Shown one piece after another: positions 1 to 8,564 of a stretch of 64,000 bases of DNA. The DNA lies in contig NZ_JAAONZ010000016.1 in NCBI RefSeq assembly GCF_011602365.1, positions 62,001 through 126,000 of the forward strand, in the 5' to 3' direction. The notes under the pieces are model-generated. The model did not search any database and was not told where the DNA came from. It worked only from the letters and a program-made list of their open reading frames with translations. The DNA comes from Pseudomaricurvus hydrocarbonicus. GTDB lineage: Bacteria; Pseudomonadota; Gammaproteobacteria; Pseudomonadales; Cellvibrionaceae. The stretch's first letter is position 1. Each line of letters starts with the position of its first letter. The translations under genes and the position numbers were made by a program.

Positions 1-639
1 GTTAGTGATATAGCCATCACGATCCTGATAGTAGCCCGAAATACGGTAAGCCAGAGTCTCGGTGATAGGGCCAGAGAAAGAGAGCTGAACTTTTTCTTCA
101 TCATCATCGGTCAAGCGTCCACTGATGCTGCCAGTGAATTCATCGCTCGGCGCCTTAGTCACAATATTAACCAGACCAGCAGAGGCGTTTTTACCAAACA
201 GAGTGCCTTGAGGGCCTCTCAATACCTCAACGCGATCAATATCTACCAGATTGCTAAAGGCCTGTGCCTGACGGACCAGCGGTACTTCATCAACTACGAC
301 TGACACACTGGCTTCTGTAGCGATACTGAACGATGCGGTACCCACGCCACGCATTCGGATGACGTTGCCTGCAGGGCCTTCACCCTGATCCATGGTCAGG
401 GAGGGAGACACACGGGTGACATCAGTGAAGTTCTTGATGTCCAGTCTGTCGATGGCATCGGCATTCATCACAGAAATGGCGACAGGGACATCTTGTAGAT
501 TCTGCTCCCGCTTCTGTGCAGTCACTACGATTTCTTCAAGCGCAAATTCCTGCGCATTGACAGGCATCTGAATCGCCAGAGACGACACGCCTATAGCTGC
601 AGACAGCAGGCTGTATTTAAAGTGGTTGTGGGAAATCAT
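1..639 (-). CDS. TonB-dependent receptor, N-terminal part (cut by window edge)
   Basis: Outer-membrane TonB-dependent receptor; only the first ~213 residues lie in the window. I translated it from the ATG at 637-639. It opens with a signal peptide ending near MPVNAQ, then the plug start LEEIVVTAQKREQN and the plug motifs RMRGVG, DEVPL and IEVLRGPQGTLFGKNASAG. It is a close paralogue of the complete receptor at 1397-3667: the first ~50 residues are nearly identical, and the 230 bp upstream of both starts are also alike, so the two arose by duplication. TonB energises substrate uptake across the outer membrane; the substrate is unknown, though the glycosidase neighbours suggest a sugar or glycoside. 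Confidence 0.93.
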   Translation of the reverse strand, partial: MISHNHFKYSLLSAAIGVSSLAIQMPVNAQEFALEEIVVTAQKREQNLQDVPVAISVMNADAIDRLDIKNFTDVTRVSPSLTMDQGEGPAGNVIRMRGVGTASFSIATEASVSVVVDEVPLVRQAQAFSNLVDIDRVEVLRGPQGTLFGKNASAGLVNIVTKAPSDEFTGSISGRLTDDDEEKVQLSFSGPITETLAYRISGYYQDRDGYITN

Positions 640-691
640 AAAACTCTCCTGATTCTCTCTAATTATTTTAATGTCCATGATACAACTGGTA

Positions 692-728
692 CTTATTGGC
701 CATATGGGAAGGTGGCCTTACCAATAAG
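692..728. promoter_or_regulatory. Inverted repeat upstream of TonB receptor (possible operator)
   Basis: CTTATTGG (692-699) and CCAATAAG (721-728) form a perfect 8-bp inverted repeat about 55-90 bp upstream of the receptor start. The right arm lies in GGCCTTACCAATAAG. The same GGCCTTACCAATA core recurs at 3743-3756 before the second receptor, and GCCTTACCA occurs as an inverted repeat before the GH2 gene (6610-6645). A shared regulator is inferred; none is adjacent. Confidence 0.4.
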
Positions 729-867
729 GGTAAACTACATCGAGAGCTCGCCTTTTTATAATCATTTTTTGCGATACATGGCATTGCGCATCGTGATGGG
801 TTGGCCACCTGAAAAGCTAACCCCTTGATTTACAAGGAGTTACAACCTTTTAGCGGCATCAAAACGT

Positions 868-1083
868 CTAGTTCGCCCGGGCCTCTGCTTTAACCACGTA
901 ACCTTGATCAGCGGAGAAGATCAGCCAAGCTCGCCAACGGTGACGGTGACGGTGAGGTGACGGTGAGGTGAGGTGAGGTGAGGTGATGGTGATGGTGACA
1001 TGGAAAGTCTTTTTTATGACCTTGCGAGGTTCACCGGCCAGGTCAACCGTTCTCGCCTCACCACCACTGAAGAAATTATCTGG
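868..1083 (-). pseudogene. Decayed duplicate of the GH2 gene 3' end
   Basis: This stretch matches the 3' end of the intact GH2 gene (3897-4315) in pieces. The stop codon context, the segment around CCTTGATCAGCGGAGAAGAT, the AAAGTCTTTTTTATG segment and the CTCGCCTCACCACCACTGAA segment all recur in the same order. The blocks are separated by deletions (about 20 bp and about 220 bp) and by an expanded GGTGA repeat. It sits upstream of receptor 1 exactly as GH2 sits upstream of receptor 2, so a receptor-GH2 unit was duplicated and this GH2 copy has been almost entirely lost. Confidence 0.8.
938..998. repeat. GGTGA-type microsatellite
   Basis: About 60 bp of GGTGAC, GGTGA and GGTGAT units in tandem. 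The intact GH2 copy has only two GGTGAC units at the corresponding place (around 3990), so the array expanded inside the decayed copy, probably by replication slippage. Confidence 0.85.
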
Positions 1084-1359
1084 CTATAGCTCAGGGAAAG
1101 CTTTTAGGGACGATGGCGGTAACGTTTCGTAATTTCGATCGGCGGTACGCATGTGCTGAGCACCGATGGATGATGAAAAAAGGCCCCGGGGATCAGCCAG
1201 GAGAGCAGATAGCGACGAGATCCCCGAGGTGAGTTACAAGCTCACAAGGTTTGAGAGACAACAGTAAAAATCAAGCTTTCTTGAACCCTTCCAGGGTATC
1301 AATAACACCGTACAATGCCTGGTAATTTGTTCATTAACGAAACCGCGTTATTCCTGTTC
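1084..1359. other. Intergenic DNA without a recognisable gene
   Basis: No convincing reading frame. A loose inverted repeat (GGGGATC near 1195, GATCCCC near 1220) is the only structure noted. On the minus strand a short open stretch near 1270-1320 ends in a stop after LEGFKKA and might be the tail of a lost gene, but it is too short to assign. Confidence 0.4.
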
Positions 1360-1387
1360 AAAAAAAGGCAGCGGAAGAACCGCTGCC
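1360..1387 (-). terminator. Rho-independent terminator of the TonB receptor gene
   Basis: Read on the minus strand: GGCAGCGG, loop TTCTT, CCGCTGCC, then seven T residues. It starts 9 bp after the stop of the receptor at 1397. Confidence 0.92.
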
Positions 1388-1396
1388 TGCAGTTAC

Positions 1397-3667
1397 TTAA
1401 AACGCATAACTTGCTTTAATTCCAGCGTAACGACGTGATTCACGCGTCCACTGTTTGGTGATGTAGGCGTTTCCATCATTCTGGCGATCGGACAGATCCT
1501 GATAGCGGGTGGAGTAACGTTCGTCGAAAGCGTTATTGACAAACAATGTCACCTGATAGCGACCACTGGACTCAACGATGCCGACACCAAAGTTGGCAAT
1601 GCCATAAGCATCTTCAGCGTCATTCGGTGCGCCGTAAAGGTCAAAATTCACCTCATCTTGCCATTGGTAGTTGGCTTGTGCGAACCAATTGAAAGGCATG
1701 CTGCTGGAAACCTGCTCCCAGTAAGCGCCGGCGTTGAATTTGAAGTCCGGAGAGTTGTTCAAATCCTTACCACTCAGATCCTGCAGGAAGACAGACGGAT
1801 CGGATGTCGGTACGTTACAGCCTTCAGCAGCAGTTTGGCCGAAGTAACATTCTGCACCCACCCAGTCTTCGATCGTGGCATCAACCCAGGCGCCGCTAAA
1901 GTCCAGACGCAAACTTTCGGTGGCCTGATAAGACAGGTCGACTTCAACACCTTGCGTGCGCAGTTCACCGACATTGTTAAGGGAAAAATCAACCGAAGTA
2001 TCCGTTACTACGGACCCTTGTGCCTGGTAATCCTCAAAATCGGTTAAAAAGGCAACGACTTCATAGCTTAAACGGCGATCTGCAGTTTTGCCTTTAATAC
2101 CGATCTCATAGTTGATTGAGTCTTCACTGCCAACGGGGTCAGCAGCGGCTTCCGGGGTAAAACCGGATGAAATGTCGTAGGCCAGCCCTTTGTAGCCAGT
2201 GCTGACCGAGGCATAGACCATAGCGTCGTTTTGCAGAAAATGACGCAAGGCAATTTTCCCCGTTACCGCACTTTCCGAGTCTTTGCCGCCAAAGGTGACT
2301 GGTGCAGCAGACAGGTCGCCCCGGTCAGGAATGAAATCGGTGTAATCCGTAGATATTTCTTCACGGTTGAAGCGAATACCCAGATCCAGATAGGTATTTT
2401 CGGCTAAGGACAGAGAACCCTGACCAAACAGTGCCATACTCTCATTTGTCGGAGTTGCTTCCCAGTGGTCCAGAATGAAGCGGATCGCATACCGATCAAG
2501 ACTCTTGTAGTGCTCGACATCTGAATAATAGGCTCCGACCATGTACTCGAACGTATCAGACCATGTGGATGTCAAGCGCAACTCCTGAGTAAAGGAATCA
2601 CTGTCCTGAGAAGTGTTCATCTCGAATGTGGGGGTTCCTTCTGGAAATCCACCCGGGTTCAGGAAAGGGTTCTGAGGAACCGGATCTGGTGAGTAATCAC
2701 CATCGGTCAAAGCCTCCAGCTTGAAATTCTGATAGCTGGTGATTGATGTTAATACATGACCACCCAAATCATAGTTGAGTTTGAATATCGCCATGGTCTG
2801 ATCGGTTTCAAATTCATTGGGCGTGTCGTAACGCACCTTGCGATTGTCTTCTCCGGCAGTGATGCCTACACCAGGATCGGGATGCGCAAACCAGGTAGAG
2901 ACCGAACTGGCCTTACGCTCGGAGGCGTCCAATATCAATGTCATGTCCAGTTTATCGGTAGGCTCCCACAGCAATTTTGCCCTGATGCCATGAGACTCTT
3001 CGCCGTTAAAATCAGAACCGTCTTCAAGGTTTTCAATGTAACCTTCCCGATCGGTGTAGAAGCCTGATACCCGGTAGCTCAAAGTATCAGTCAGAGGTCC
3101 AGAAACTGAGAGATCGACCTTCTTCTCATCGTCATCGGTGAATCGTACCCCGGTTTTGGCAGAGAACTCCTGAGATGGAGCTTGTGTGGTGATGCTGACA
3201 ACCCCGGCCGAAGCATTTTTACCGAACAGAGTACCCTGAGGACCGCGCAAAACTTCAATACGCTCAATATCCATCAAGTTGTTGAATGCCTGTGCAGAGA
3301 CCATCAGGGGCACTTCGTCTACCACAACGGACACGCTGGGCTCTGCGGACACTGAGTAGACGGCGGTACCAACACCGCGCATCCGGATAGAGTTATCGGA
3401 TGGTTCATCGCCACTTTGCATGGTCAGTGCAGGAGATACTCGGGCGACGTCAGTAAAATTCTTGATATCCAACTTTTCGAGGGAGTCGGCGTTCAGTACA
3501 GAAATCGCAACAGGTACGTCCTGCACGTTCTGCTCCCGTTTCTGCGCAGTCACTACGATTTCTTCAAGCGCAAATTCCTGCGCACTTGCAGGCATCTGAA
3601 TCGCCAGAGACGACACGCCTATAGCTGCAGACAGCAGGCTGTATTTAAAGGGGTTGTGGGAAATCAT
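1397..3667 (-). CDS. TonB-dependent receptor
   Basis: Complete 756-residue outer-membrane receptor. A signal peptide (cut after about PASAQ, residue 29) is followed by LEEIVVTAQKREQNVQDVP and the plug domain (about 45-170) with RMRGVGTAVYS and IEVLRGPQGTLFGKNASAG. A long beta-barrel follows, ending in KASYAF with the terminal Phe typical of outer-membrane barrels. The same-strand GH2 gene is 230 bp upstream, and a strong terminator follows the stop, so this gene ends a transcription unit. It is a paralogue of the truncated receptor at 1-639. Substrate unknown; with GH2, a DUF1593 protein, an esterase and GH3 nearby, an oligosaccharide or glycoside is likely. Confidence 0.96.
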   Translation of the reverse strand: MISHNPFKYSLLSAAIGVSSLAIQMPASAQEFALEEIVVTAQKREQNVQDVPVAISVLNADSLEKLDIKNFTDVARVSPALTMQSGDEPSDNSIRMRGVGTAVYSVSAEPSVSVVVDEVPLMVSAQAFNNLMDIERIEVLRGPQGTLFGKNASAGVVSITTQAPSQEFSAKTGVRFTDDDEKKVDLSVSGPLTDTLSYRVSGFYTDREGYIENLEDGSDFNGEESHGIRAKLLWEPTDKLDMTLILDASERKASSVSTWFAHPDPGVGITAGEDNRKVRYDTPNEFETDQTMAIFKLNYDLGGHVLTSITSYQNFKLEALTDGDYSPDPVPQNPFLNPGGFPEGTPTFEMNTSQDSDSFTQELRLTSTWSDTFEYMVGAYYSDVEHYKSLDRYAIRFILDHWEATPTNESMALFGQGSLSLAENTYLDLGIRFNREEISTDYTDFIPDRGDLSAAPVTFGGKDSESAVTGKIALRHFLQNDAMVYASVSTGYKGLAYDISSGFTPEAAADPVGSEDSINYEIGIKGKTADRRLSYEVVAFLTDFEDYQAQGSVVTDTSVDFSLNNVGELRTQGVEVDLSYQATESLRLDFSGAWVDATIEDWVGAECYFGQTAAEGCNVPTSDPSVFLQDLSGKDLNNSPDFKFNAGAYWEQVSSSMPFNWFAQANYQWQDEVNFDLYGAPNDAEDAYGIANFGVGIVESSGRYQVTLFVNNAFDERYSTRYQDLSDRQNDGNAYITKQWTRESRRYAGIKASYAF

Positions 3668-3742
3668 AAAGCTCTCCTGATTCTCTGTAATTATTTTTAG
3701 CGTTGATGATACAACTGGTACTTACTGGTCATATGGGAAGGT

Positions 3743-3756
3743 GGCCTTACCAATAA
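3743..3756. promoter_or_regulatory. GGCCTTACCAATA element before TonB receptor
   Basis: GGCCTTACCAATAA lies 76 bp upstream of the receptor start, within a block duplicated upstream of receptor 1. A weaker mirrored half (TTACTGGTC, 3723) is present. Its recurrence before three genes of this region suggests a common operator; this is inferred from pattern only. Confidence 0.35.
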
Positions 3757-3896
3757 AGATAAACTACATCGAGCGCCTGCCTTTTTATAATCATTTTTTG
3801 CGATACGTGGCATTGCGCATCATGATCACTTGGCGACCTAAAAGGCTAACCCCTTGATGTACAAGGAGTTACAACCTTTTAGCGGCATCAAAACGT

Positions 3897-6602
3897 CTAG
3901 TTCGCCCGGGCCTCGGCTTTCACCACGTCGATTGCTGATACTACGGCCCCACCTTGATCAGCGGAGAAGATCAGCTCAAGCTCGCCATCGGTGACGGTGA
4001 CGCGGAAAGTCTTTTTTATGGCCTTGCGAGGTTCGCCGGCCTGCTGGAGGATGCTGAAATCTTTCAGCAGATGACTGCCATTGGCCATTACATCAAACTG
4101 CCGATCCTGAAGGGTGGTATCCGGCTCCATCAATGTCAGTACCACCTGGTATTCGCCATTACTGACGGGTAAGCGATACTCGAACTCCCCTTCCCTATAG
4201 GTTGCCAGAAGTTCACGGTCTTCGCTGTTGGCGATGTCAGCCAAGACCGGAGGCTTGCCCCAGCCACCGGGCTGGTCAACCGTTCTCGCCTCACCACCAC
4301 TGAAGAAATCATCTGATCCATAGTCTGCGGCGACAGAAGATGCTGCCAGCAAGGCTCCGGCATCAATATGGTAGGCATTGGTCAGGCCGGCCTTGAGGTG
4401 CCACTGGACCGTATCGCTTTCGCGGCCCTCGGCAAACACGCCTTCGGCGCGCAGCTGGTTTTCGCCATCAGACAAACTTACTTCAGTCCAGACACAAATC
4501 TGTTGCTCACAGTCTGACTTCTTACCAAGAGATTCACCATTAAGCCAAAGCTCTGTCTCCGGCGCATTACTGTACACCCGGACATCCGTCACTGGGTAAG
4601 CTCGCTCTTTGTAGCGACGACCGGTGATATGCACCGTTGGTTCATCCGACCAGTTCGCTTTATAAAAGTAATAGCTATCTTTTTTAATCTTGCGATCATA
4701 GGTCACCAGCCCCTTGGTATTGATATCCACCGCATCGCCTTCAACTCGTACTTTTGTGGCAAAGTCAAAACTATTCCATACCCAGCTTGCCCACAAATAA
4801 GGCCTGGAGGATATTTCCACCCAATTTTTTTCATGCACGTAGGACATATACTCTTCAGGCTGAGCAACACCAGTCGCATCCACAGGTCCGCCTAGAGGAT
4901 TGTCGGTATGCTGAGAAATGCCGCCGCCTGCGCCATATTCACTCACTGAAAGCGGCTGCTCGGGACGGACTGTGCGTAGATGATCCAGGTGAGGACCAAT
5001 ATCCTGAGCTTCACCGTAATACCAGCCAAAATACAGATTGGCACCCACGACTTCGGTCAGGTGCCCTGTGGTCGGAAATTCCGCATTGGCCAAACCTTTA
5101 CGCTCTTCACAACAGTGAGCCAATGTTGACAACCGGCTGCTGTCTTCCTCATTAACAATTGCAGCCAACTCTTTCAGCAAGGGCTCCAACAACGCAGCAT
5201 CGCTTCTTTTTGCGGATAGAAATGCCGGCAAGATGGCACCAAAATCTACTTCGTTAGCAATACCCCAAACAATAACTGACGGGTGGTTGAAATTCTGATG
5301 AATCATTTCACGCAGTTGCAATTTGGCGTTCTCAGACAACTCCTGATTGGCCTCTTTATTTTCCGGCGCATAAGACCAGGAACTGACCAGTGGAATTTCA
5401 TCCCAGAGCACCAGGCCCTTGCGATTGGCGATTTCGTGAACCGGCTGGCCATGCGGGTAGTGTGCCAAACGAACAGTATTAGCGCCCATTTCTTTCATGA
5501 TAGCTACGTCTTCGGCAATATCCTCACGAGACACAGCCCAGCCCTTGCCTTCGCGATCCTGGTGATAAGATACGCCATGCAAGCGATACGGCTCACCGTT
5601 AAGTATAAAACCGCGCTCCGCATCGAATGCAACTTCGCGAATGCCGTAATCCTGATCAAGGCGATCCAGCAAACCGGAGTCTGCGTCCCGGACCTCTGTG
5701 CGAAGCGTATAAATATATGGATTTTCTATCCCCTGCCACAGGACAGGGTCCTGAACATCAAGCACGTCTTCTACTTCAGTGGTCTGGCCCGCCGCAAGGG
5801 ATACTGCCTGCTCAGAGTAGGCGACCCTCTGCCCCTTGTCGTCAATCAACGAGCTAACAAGCCTTACCTCTTGCGTTATTGCTGTGGCGTTGCTTAGCCG
5901 CGAACTTATATCAATTTTTACGCTATCTTCACCAATTTGCGACGTTGCATAAACACCCGGCCCACCGAAATCACGCATATCGATGTGCACCGGTTTGGTC
6001 ACAACTATCCGTACAGGTCGGTAGATGCCGCCATGAACAAAAAAATCGCCGGCAATAGGCAATACATCCTGAGTAGAAGATCCCGCTTCCGGCAATGTGT
6101 TATCTGCCTTCACCACAAGTAGATTAGATTTACCGGACTCGATCAACTCTGTGACATCAAAACGAAAACGGGCAAAGCCACTACGATGTTCGCCTACGTA
6201 GTTGCCATTGAGCCACACCTCTGCAGTTCGGCTAACAGCATCAAACTCCAGCCAGACTCTCTCACCTTCAGTGGTTTCCGGCGCGTTAAACGTCAGACGA
6301 TACCAACCTACGCCCTGCTCGGCGTTGACGTTCTCTTTTGTATGCAGATGTTCTAGCAGGTCGTTTTTGTAGTAACCCACCCGATTCCAGCTGTGAGGCA
6401 CCGCAACGGTTTCCCAGGCGCTGTCGTCAAAGGCGAGTGTCACTACATCTTCATCTGTGTTCCCAAACTGGAACTTCCAGTCAGTCTTTAACGGTGTCGT
6501 TTCGCGGGCTTCACCTTCAGGAGGTATGGAGAGAGTGCATGCCGTGACAACAACGACAAATAAAGTGCCGAGTATTAGGCCGAGGATCGATGAACGTTTC
6601 AT
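3897..6602 (-). CDS. GH2-family glycoside hydrolase with C-terminal malectin-like domain, lipoprotein
   Basis: 901-residue exo-glycosidase of family GH2 (beta-galactosidase/glucuronidase type). A type II signal with lipobox VTAC puts the lipidated Cys at residue 22, so it is membrane-anchored in the periplasm or on the cell surface. The sugar-binding jelly-roll (about 40-200) carries the AVPHSWN and GVGWYR motifs; an Ig-like domain follows, then the TIM barrel (about 320-640). The acid/base is Glu451 in IANEVDFG and the nucleophile Glu555 in LSVSEYGAGG. Residues about 745-900 look like a malectin/CBM57-type module. It could be a beta-galactosidase or a beta-glucuronidase; the motifs do not decide. 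The gene lies between DUF1593 and a TonB receptor on the same strand, so the three may act on one substrate. Confidence 0.93.
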   Translation of the reverse strand: MKRSSILGLILGTLFVVVVTACTLSIPPEGEARETTPLKTDWKFQFGNTDEDVVTLAFDDSAWETVAVPHSWNRVGYYKNDLLEHLHTKENVNAEQGVGWYRLTFNAPETTEGERVWLEFDAVSRTAEVWLNGNYVGEHRSGFARFRFDVTELIESGKSNLLVVKADNTLPEAGSSTQDVLPIAGDFFVHGGIYRPVRIVVTKPVHIDMRDFGGPGVYATSQIGEDSVKIDISSRLSNATAITQEVRLVSSLIDDKGQRVAYSEQAVSLAAGQTTEVEDVLDVQDPVLWQGIENPYIYTLRTEVRDADSGLLDRLDQDYGIREVAFDAERGFILNGEPYRLHGVSYHQDREGKGWAVSREDIAEDVAIMKEMGANTVRLAHYPHGQPVHEIANRKGLVLWDEIPLVSSWSYAPENKEANQELSENAKLQLREMIHQNFNHPSVIVWGIANEVDFGAILPAFLSAKRSDAALLEPLLKELAAIVNEEDSSRLSTLAHCCEERKGLANAEFPTTGHLTEVVGANLYFGWYYGEAQDIGPHLDHLRTVRPEQPLSVSEYGAGGGISQHTDNPLGGPVDATGVAQPEEYMSYVHEKNWVEISSRPYLWASWVWNSFDFATKVRVEGDAVDINTKGLVTYDRKIKKDSYYFYKANWSDEPTVHITGRRYKERAYPVTDVRVYSNAPETELWLNGESLGKKSDCEQQICVWTEVSLSDGENQLRAEGVFAEGRESDTVQWHLKAGLTNAYHIDAGALLAASSVAADYGSDDFFSGGEARTVDQPGGWGKPPVLADIANSEDRELLATYREGEFEYRLPVSNGEYQVVLTLMEPDTTLQDRQFDVMANGSHLLKDFSILQQAGEPRKAIKKTFRVTVTDGELELIFSADQGGAVVSAIDVVKAEARAN

Positions 6603-6609
6603 TATGTTA

Positions 6610-6645
6610 GCCTTACCAATATTTGTTATGGTCTAGTGGTAAGGC
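6610..6645. promoter_or_regulatory. Perfect 9-bp inverted repeat upstream of GH2
   Basis: GCCTTACCA (6610-6618) and TGGTAAGGC (6637-6645) are exact reverse complements separated by 18 bp, starting 8 bp upstream of the GH2 start. The half-site matches the elements at 714-724 and 3743-3753, pointing to a shared dimeric regulator. Confidence 0.5.
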
Positions 6646-6806
6646 CAGTTTACATGAGCACCTGTGCGTTCTCAACCAAATTGAGCATTAGTGGTCGGGG
6701 GTGGGAGTTTGAAGGAGAATCTTCGCCACCGCTATGATAGTGGTTGTAGCTGTCAGAAGCTGCTTGGGATGATTGTTGCGCTCATTGTCGAGTGAAAAGG
6801 ACCGGG

Positions 6807-8210
6807 TTAATCACTATCATGCAATTCAATATGCAACAGGACGCGGCGATAACGGGTTAACGCAGGTATTCCCTTGTCGGTCACCTCCAGTATAAGGTGA
6901 TAGGTACCCTCACGGGCATTATCTGCCAGTGCAATTCGGGTCTGCGGTTCCTTTGGATTTTCGATGGTTAACGGAGAGCGGACTCGGGCTCCACTGACCT
7001 CATTATACACCCACCAATGATAATCCAATTTGTCGCCGTCAGGATCTTTTGACGCCGTCGCATCCATCGTGATGACCTCACCAGGCGCGGCTGTTATCTC
7101 GATCGGCTGTATACCGTGACTGCCATTTAGCACAAGAACCGGTGGGTGGTTGGCACGGCTGTAATCATCTGTGAGTGACCATTGAATACGTGCGGCAAAG
7201 TCTGTTTGAAACGCTTTGCGCCAGCGGAAAATACTGGCTTGATTGCTGGTGTACTCCGTACCATTTTTGATCAGTGTGTCTTGGGTGTCTCCGTAGTGCA
7301 TGGCGGTCAAATCTGACTTGACGTATCGCCCTCCCCAACCGCCAAACTCCGGGTGCTCGGGGACATTTAAGCCATTGGGAATCAAGCCGAGAAATGACGG
7401 TGTATCGCCTTCCATAATGAACAGGTGTGGCGGGTACTGCTTACCCAATGGCCCTTTACGAATGTTCTCTTCGAGCCATTGGTTGGTGACATACTCTACA
7501 TCCGGCCATTGCTGTCGGCGTTTAAGATCGCCTGAAATCCCAACCCAGGTTGCCAATCCATACTGGTTCCAACCGTGGACACTGGCAATATAAAAAGCCT
7601 GGGGGAAGTTACGACGAATCCAAGAGCCCGCATTATCCTGGTCTGAAATCGAGTATATTCGCAGCTTGGCAACAAATGCAGCTACGTCTTCTGCTGAGCG
7701 GGACGCCCGAACAGTCCACAAAGCCTGGGCCAGATCGGCGGCACCACCCCAGACGGCAATCCATAAAGGATGATCACTCTCGTCGACAGTGTCGATAATA
7801 TGCGTTGAAGCGACTGTCGACTTGCCGTCACCAACACCGTCCATACCAAACTCTGTCACACCGCTGAATACCAGTTGTTGAAGGGTGTTGGCCGAGGGGT
7901 ACCCAGCTGCGTGGACCCGAAGGTTATCGAGAACTTCTCCATAGGCAGCAATTCGCTCGCGCAACAGTTGGGGCTGCACCTTGTTCTTCTGCCAGGTAGA
8001 GGTAGACGCTACAATGCCCTGAATGTCAAATTCGTTGGCATACAACAAAAACCGCACGAAAGATTCAGCGTCATCCGGCTCATTGCCAATATCGGTTAAA
8101 ACCAAAACTCGAGGCTTAATCTGGTTGGCCGCACTTTCCGTTGCGGTCGCAATCCCGGAAGTCAACAGTCCAATTATGACGATCAGTATGCCAGTGATAT
8201 TTGCATGCAT
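6807..8210 (-). CDS. Exported DUF1593 (nucleoside-hydrolase-like) protein
   Basis: 467 residues. A signal peptide (about 1-23, ending GIATA) is followed by a domain starting PRVLVLTDIGNEPDDAE, the Asp-rich loop that in nucleoside hydrolases binds calcium and ribose (Asp40, Asp46, Asp47). The fold and length match DUF1593 proteins, which are exported and often encoded in polysaccharide-utilisation loci; their reaction is not established. The C-terminus (about 365-465, with KDPDGDKLDYHWWVY) resembles a PKD/cadherin-like beta-sandwich. It is 204 bp upstream of GH2 on the same strand. A second DUF1593 gene in this window (32262-32438) is broken. Confidence 0.85.
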   Translation of the reverse strand: MHANITGILIVIIGLLTSGIATATESAANQIKPRVLVLTDIGNEPDDAESFVRFLLYANEFDIQGIVASTSTWQKNKVQPQLLRERIAAYGEVLDNLRVHAAGYPSANTLQQLVFSGVTEFGMDGVGDGKSTVASTHIIDTVDESDHPLWIAVWGGAADLAQALWTVRASRSAEDVAAFVAKLRIYSISDQDNAGSWIRRNFPQAFYIASVHGWNQYGLATWVGISGDLKRRQQWPDVEYVTNQWLEENIRKGPLGKQYPPHLFIMEGDTPSFLGLIPNGLNVPEHPEFGGWGGRYVKSDLTAMHYGDTQDTLIKNGTEYTSNQASIFRWRKAFQTDFAARIQWSLTDDYSRANHPPVLVLNGSHGIQPIEITAAPGEVITMDATASKDPDGDKLDYHWWVYNEVSGARVRSPLTIENPKEPQTRIALADNAREGTYHLILEVTDKGIPALTRYRRVLLHIELHDSD

Positions 8211-8228
8211 ATTTCTATTTCCGTTGTA

Positions 8229-8465
8229 TTAACTAGAACGATTACCTGTGATTATCCTGCGAAACTCATTCCCGTCGTCAGTCGGCAGATTGAACGAGGT
8301 GTTGCTCAAAAAAACTTCCATATCCGTTGAGTCTCGGGTAAATCCTTGTCGGTTTTTAATCTGTAGAGGCTGTAAACCTTGATTGATCGCAGATTGCAGT
8401 GATCTGCTGTCAAGCACACCACCAAACTGATCTATGCCTGCATTCATGAACATCTTTTGCTGCAC
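8229..8465 (-). pseudogene. Chimeric remnant: GH3 fragment fused to esterase 3' fragment
   Basis: The 78-codon reading frame is not a real gene. Its start (NAGIDQFGGVLDSRSLQSAI) matches the GH3 at 10182-12212 (HAGVDQFGGVLDSNALLSAV). Further on (about 8309-8350), another minus-strand frame reads DKDLPETQRIWKFF then stop, matching the C-terminus of the neighbouring esterase (DKDLPAAHLIWKFFERHP). One extra T in the poly-T run causes the early stop. It is therefore debris of a lost GH3 copy joined to a lost esterase copy. Confidence 0.78.
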
Positions 8466-8564
8466 CGTACCCGACCCAATGTTTCATCACTGATCTCTGC
8501 TTAACCTCTACTTTGAATGTCAGTTAAAAATGGGAGGATTACCATGCATTAGTCCATCACATAG

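Noticed and set aside
938-998. Tandem repeat that could be read as a CRISPR or regulatory array
   Set aside because: Units are only 5-6 bp with no spacers; it is a slippage-expanded microsatellite in a decayed gene copy.
1270-1320. Possible gene tail ending LEGFKKA on the minus strand
   Set aside because: Under 20 codons after an in-frame stop and no recognisable family; could be chance.
5283-5897. 204-codon plus-strand frame inside the GH2 gene
   Set aside because: Antisense shadow of a clear GH2 coding sequence; no family resemblance or own ribosome-binding site.
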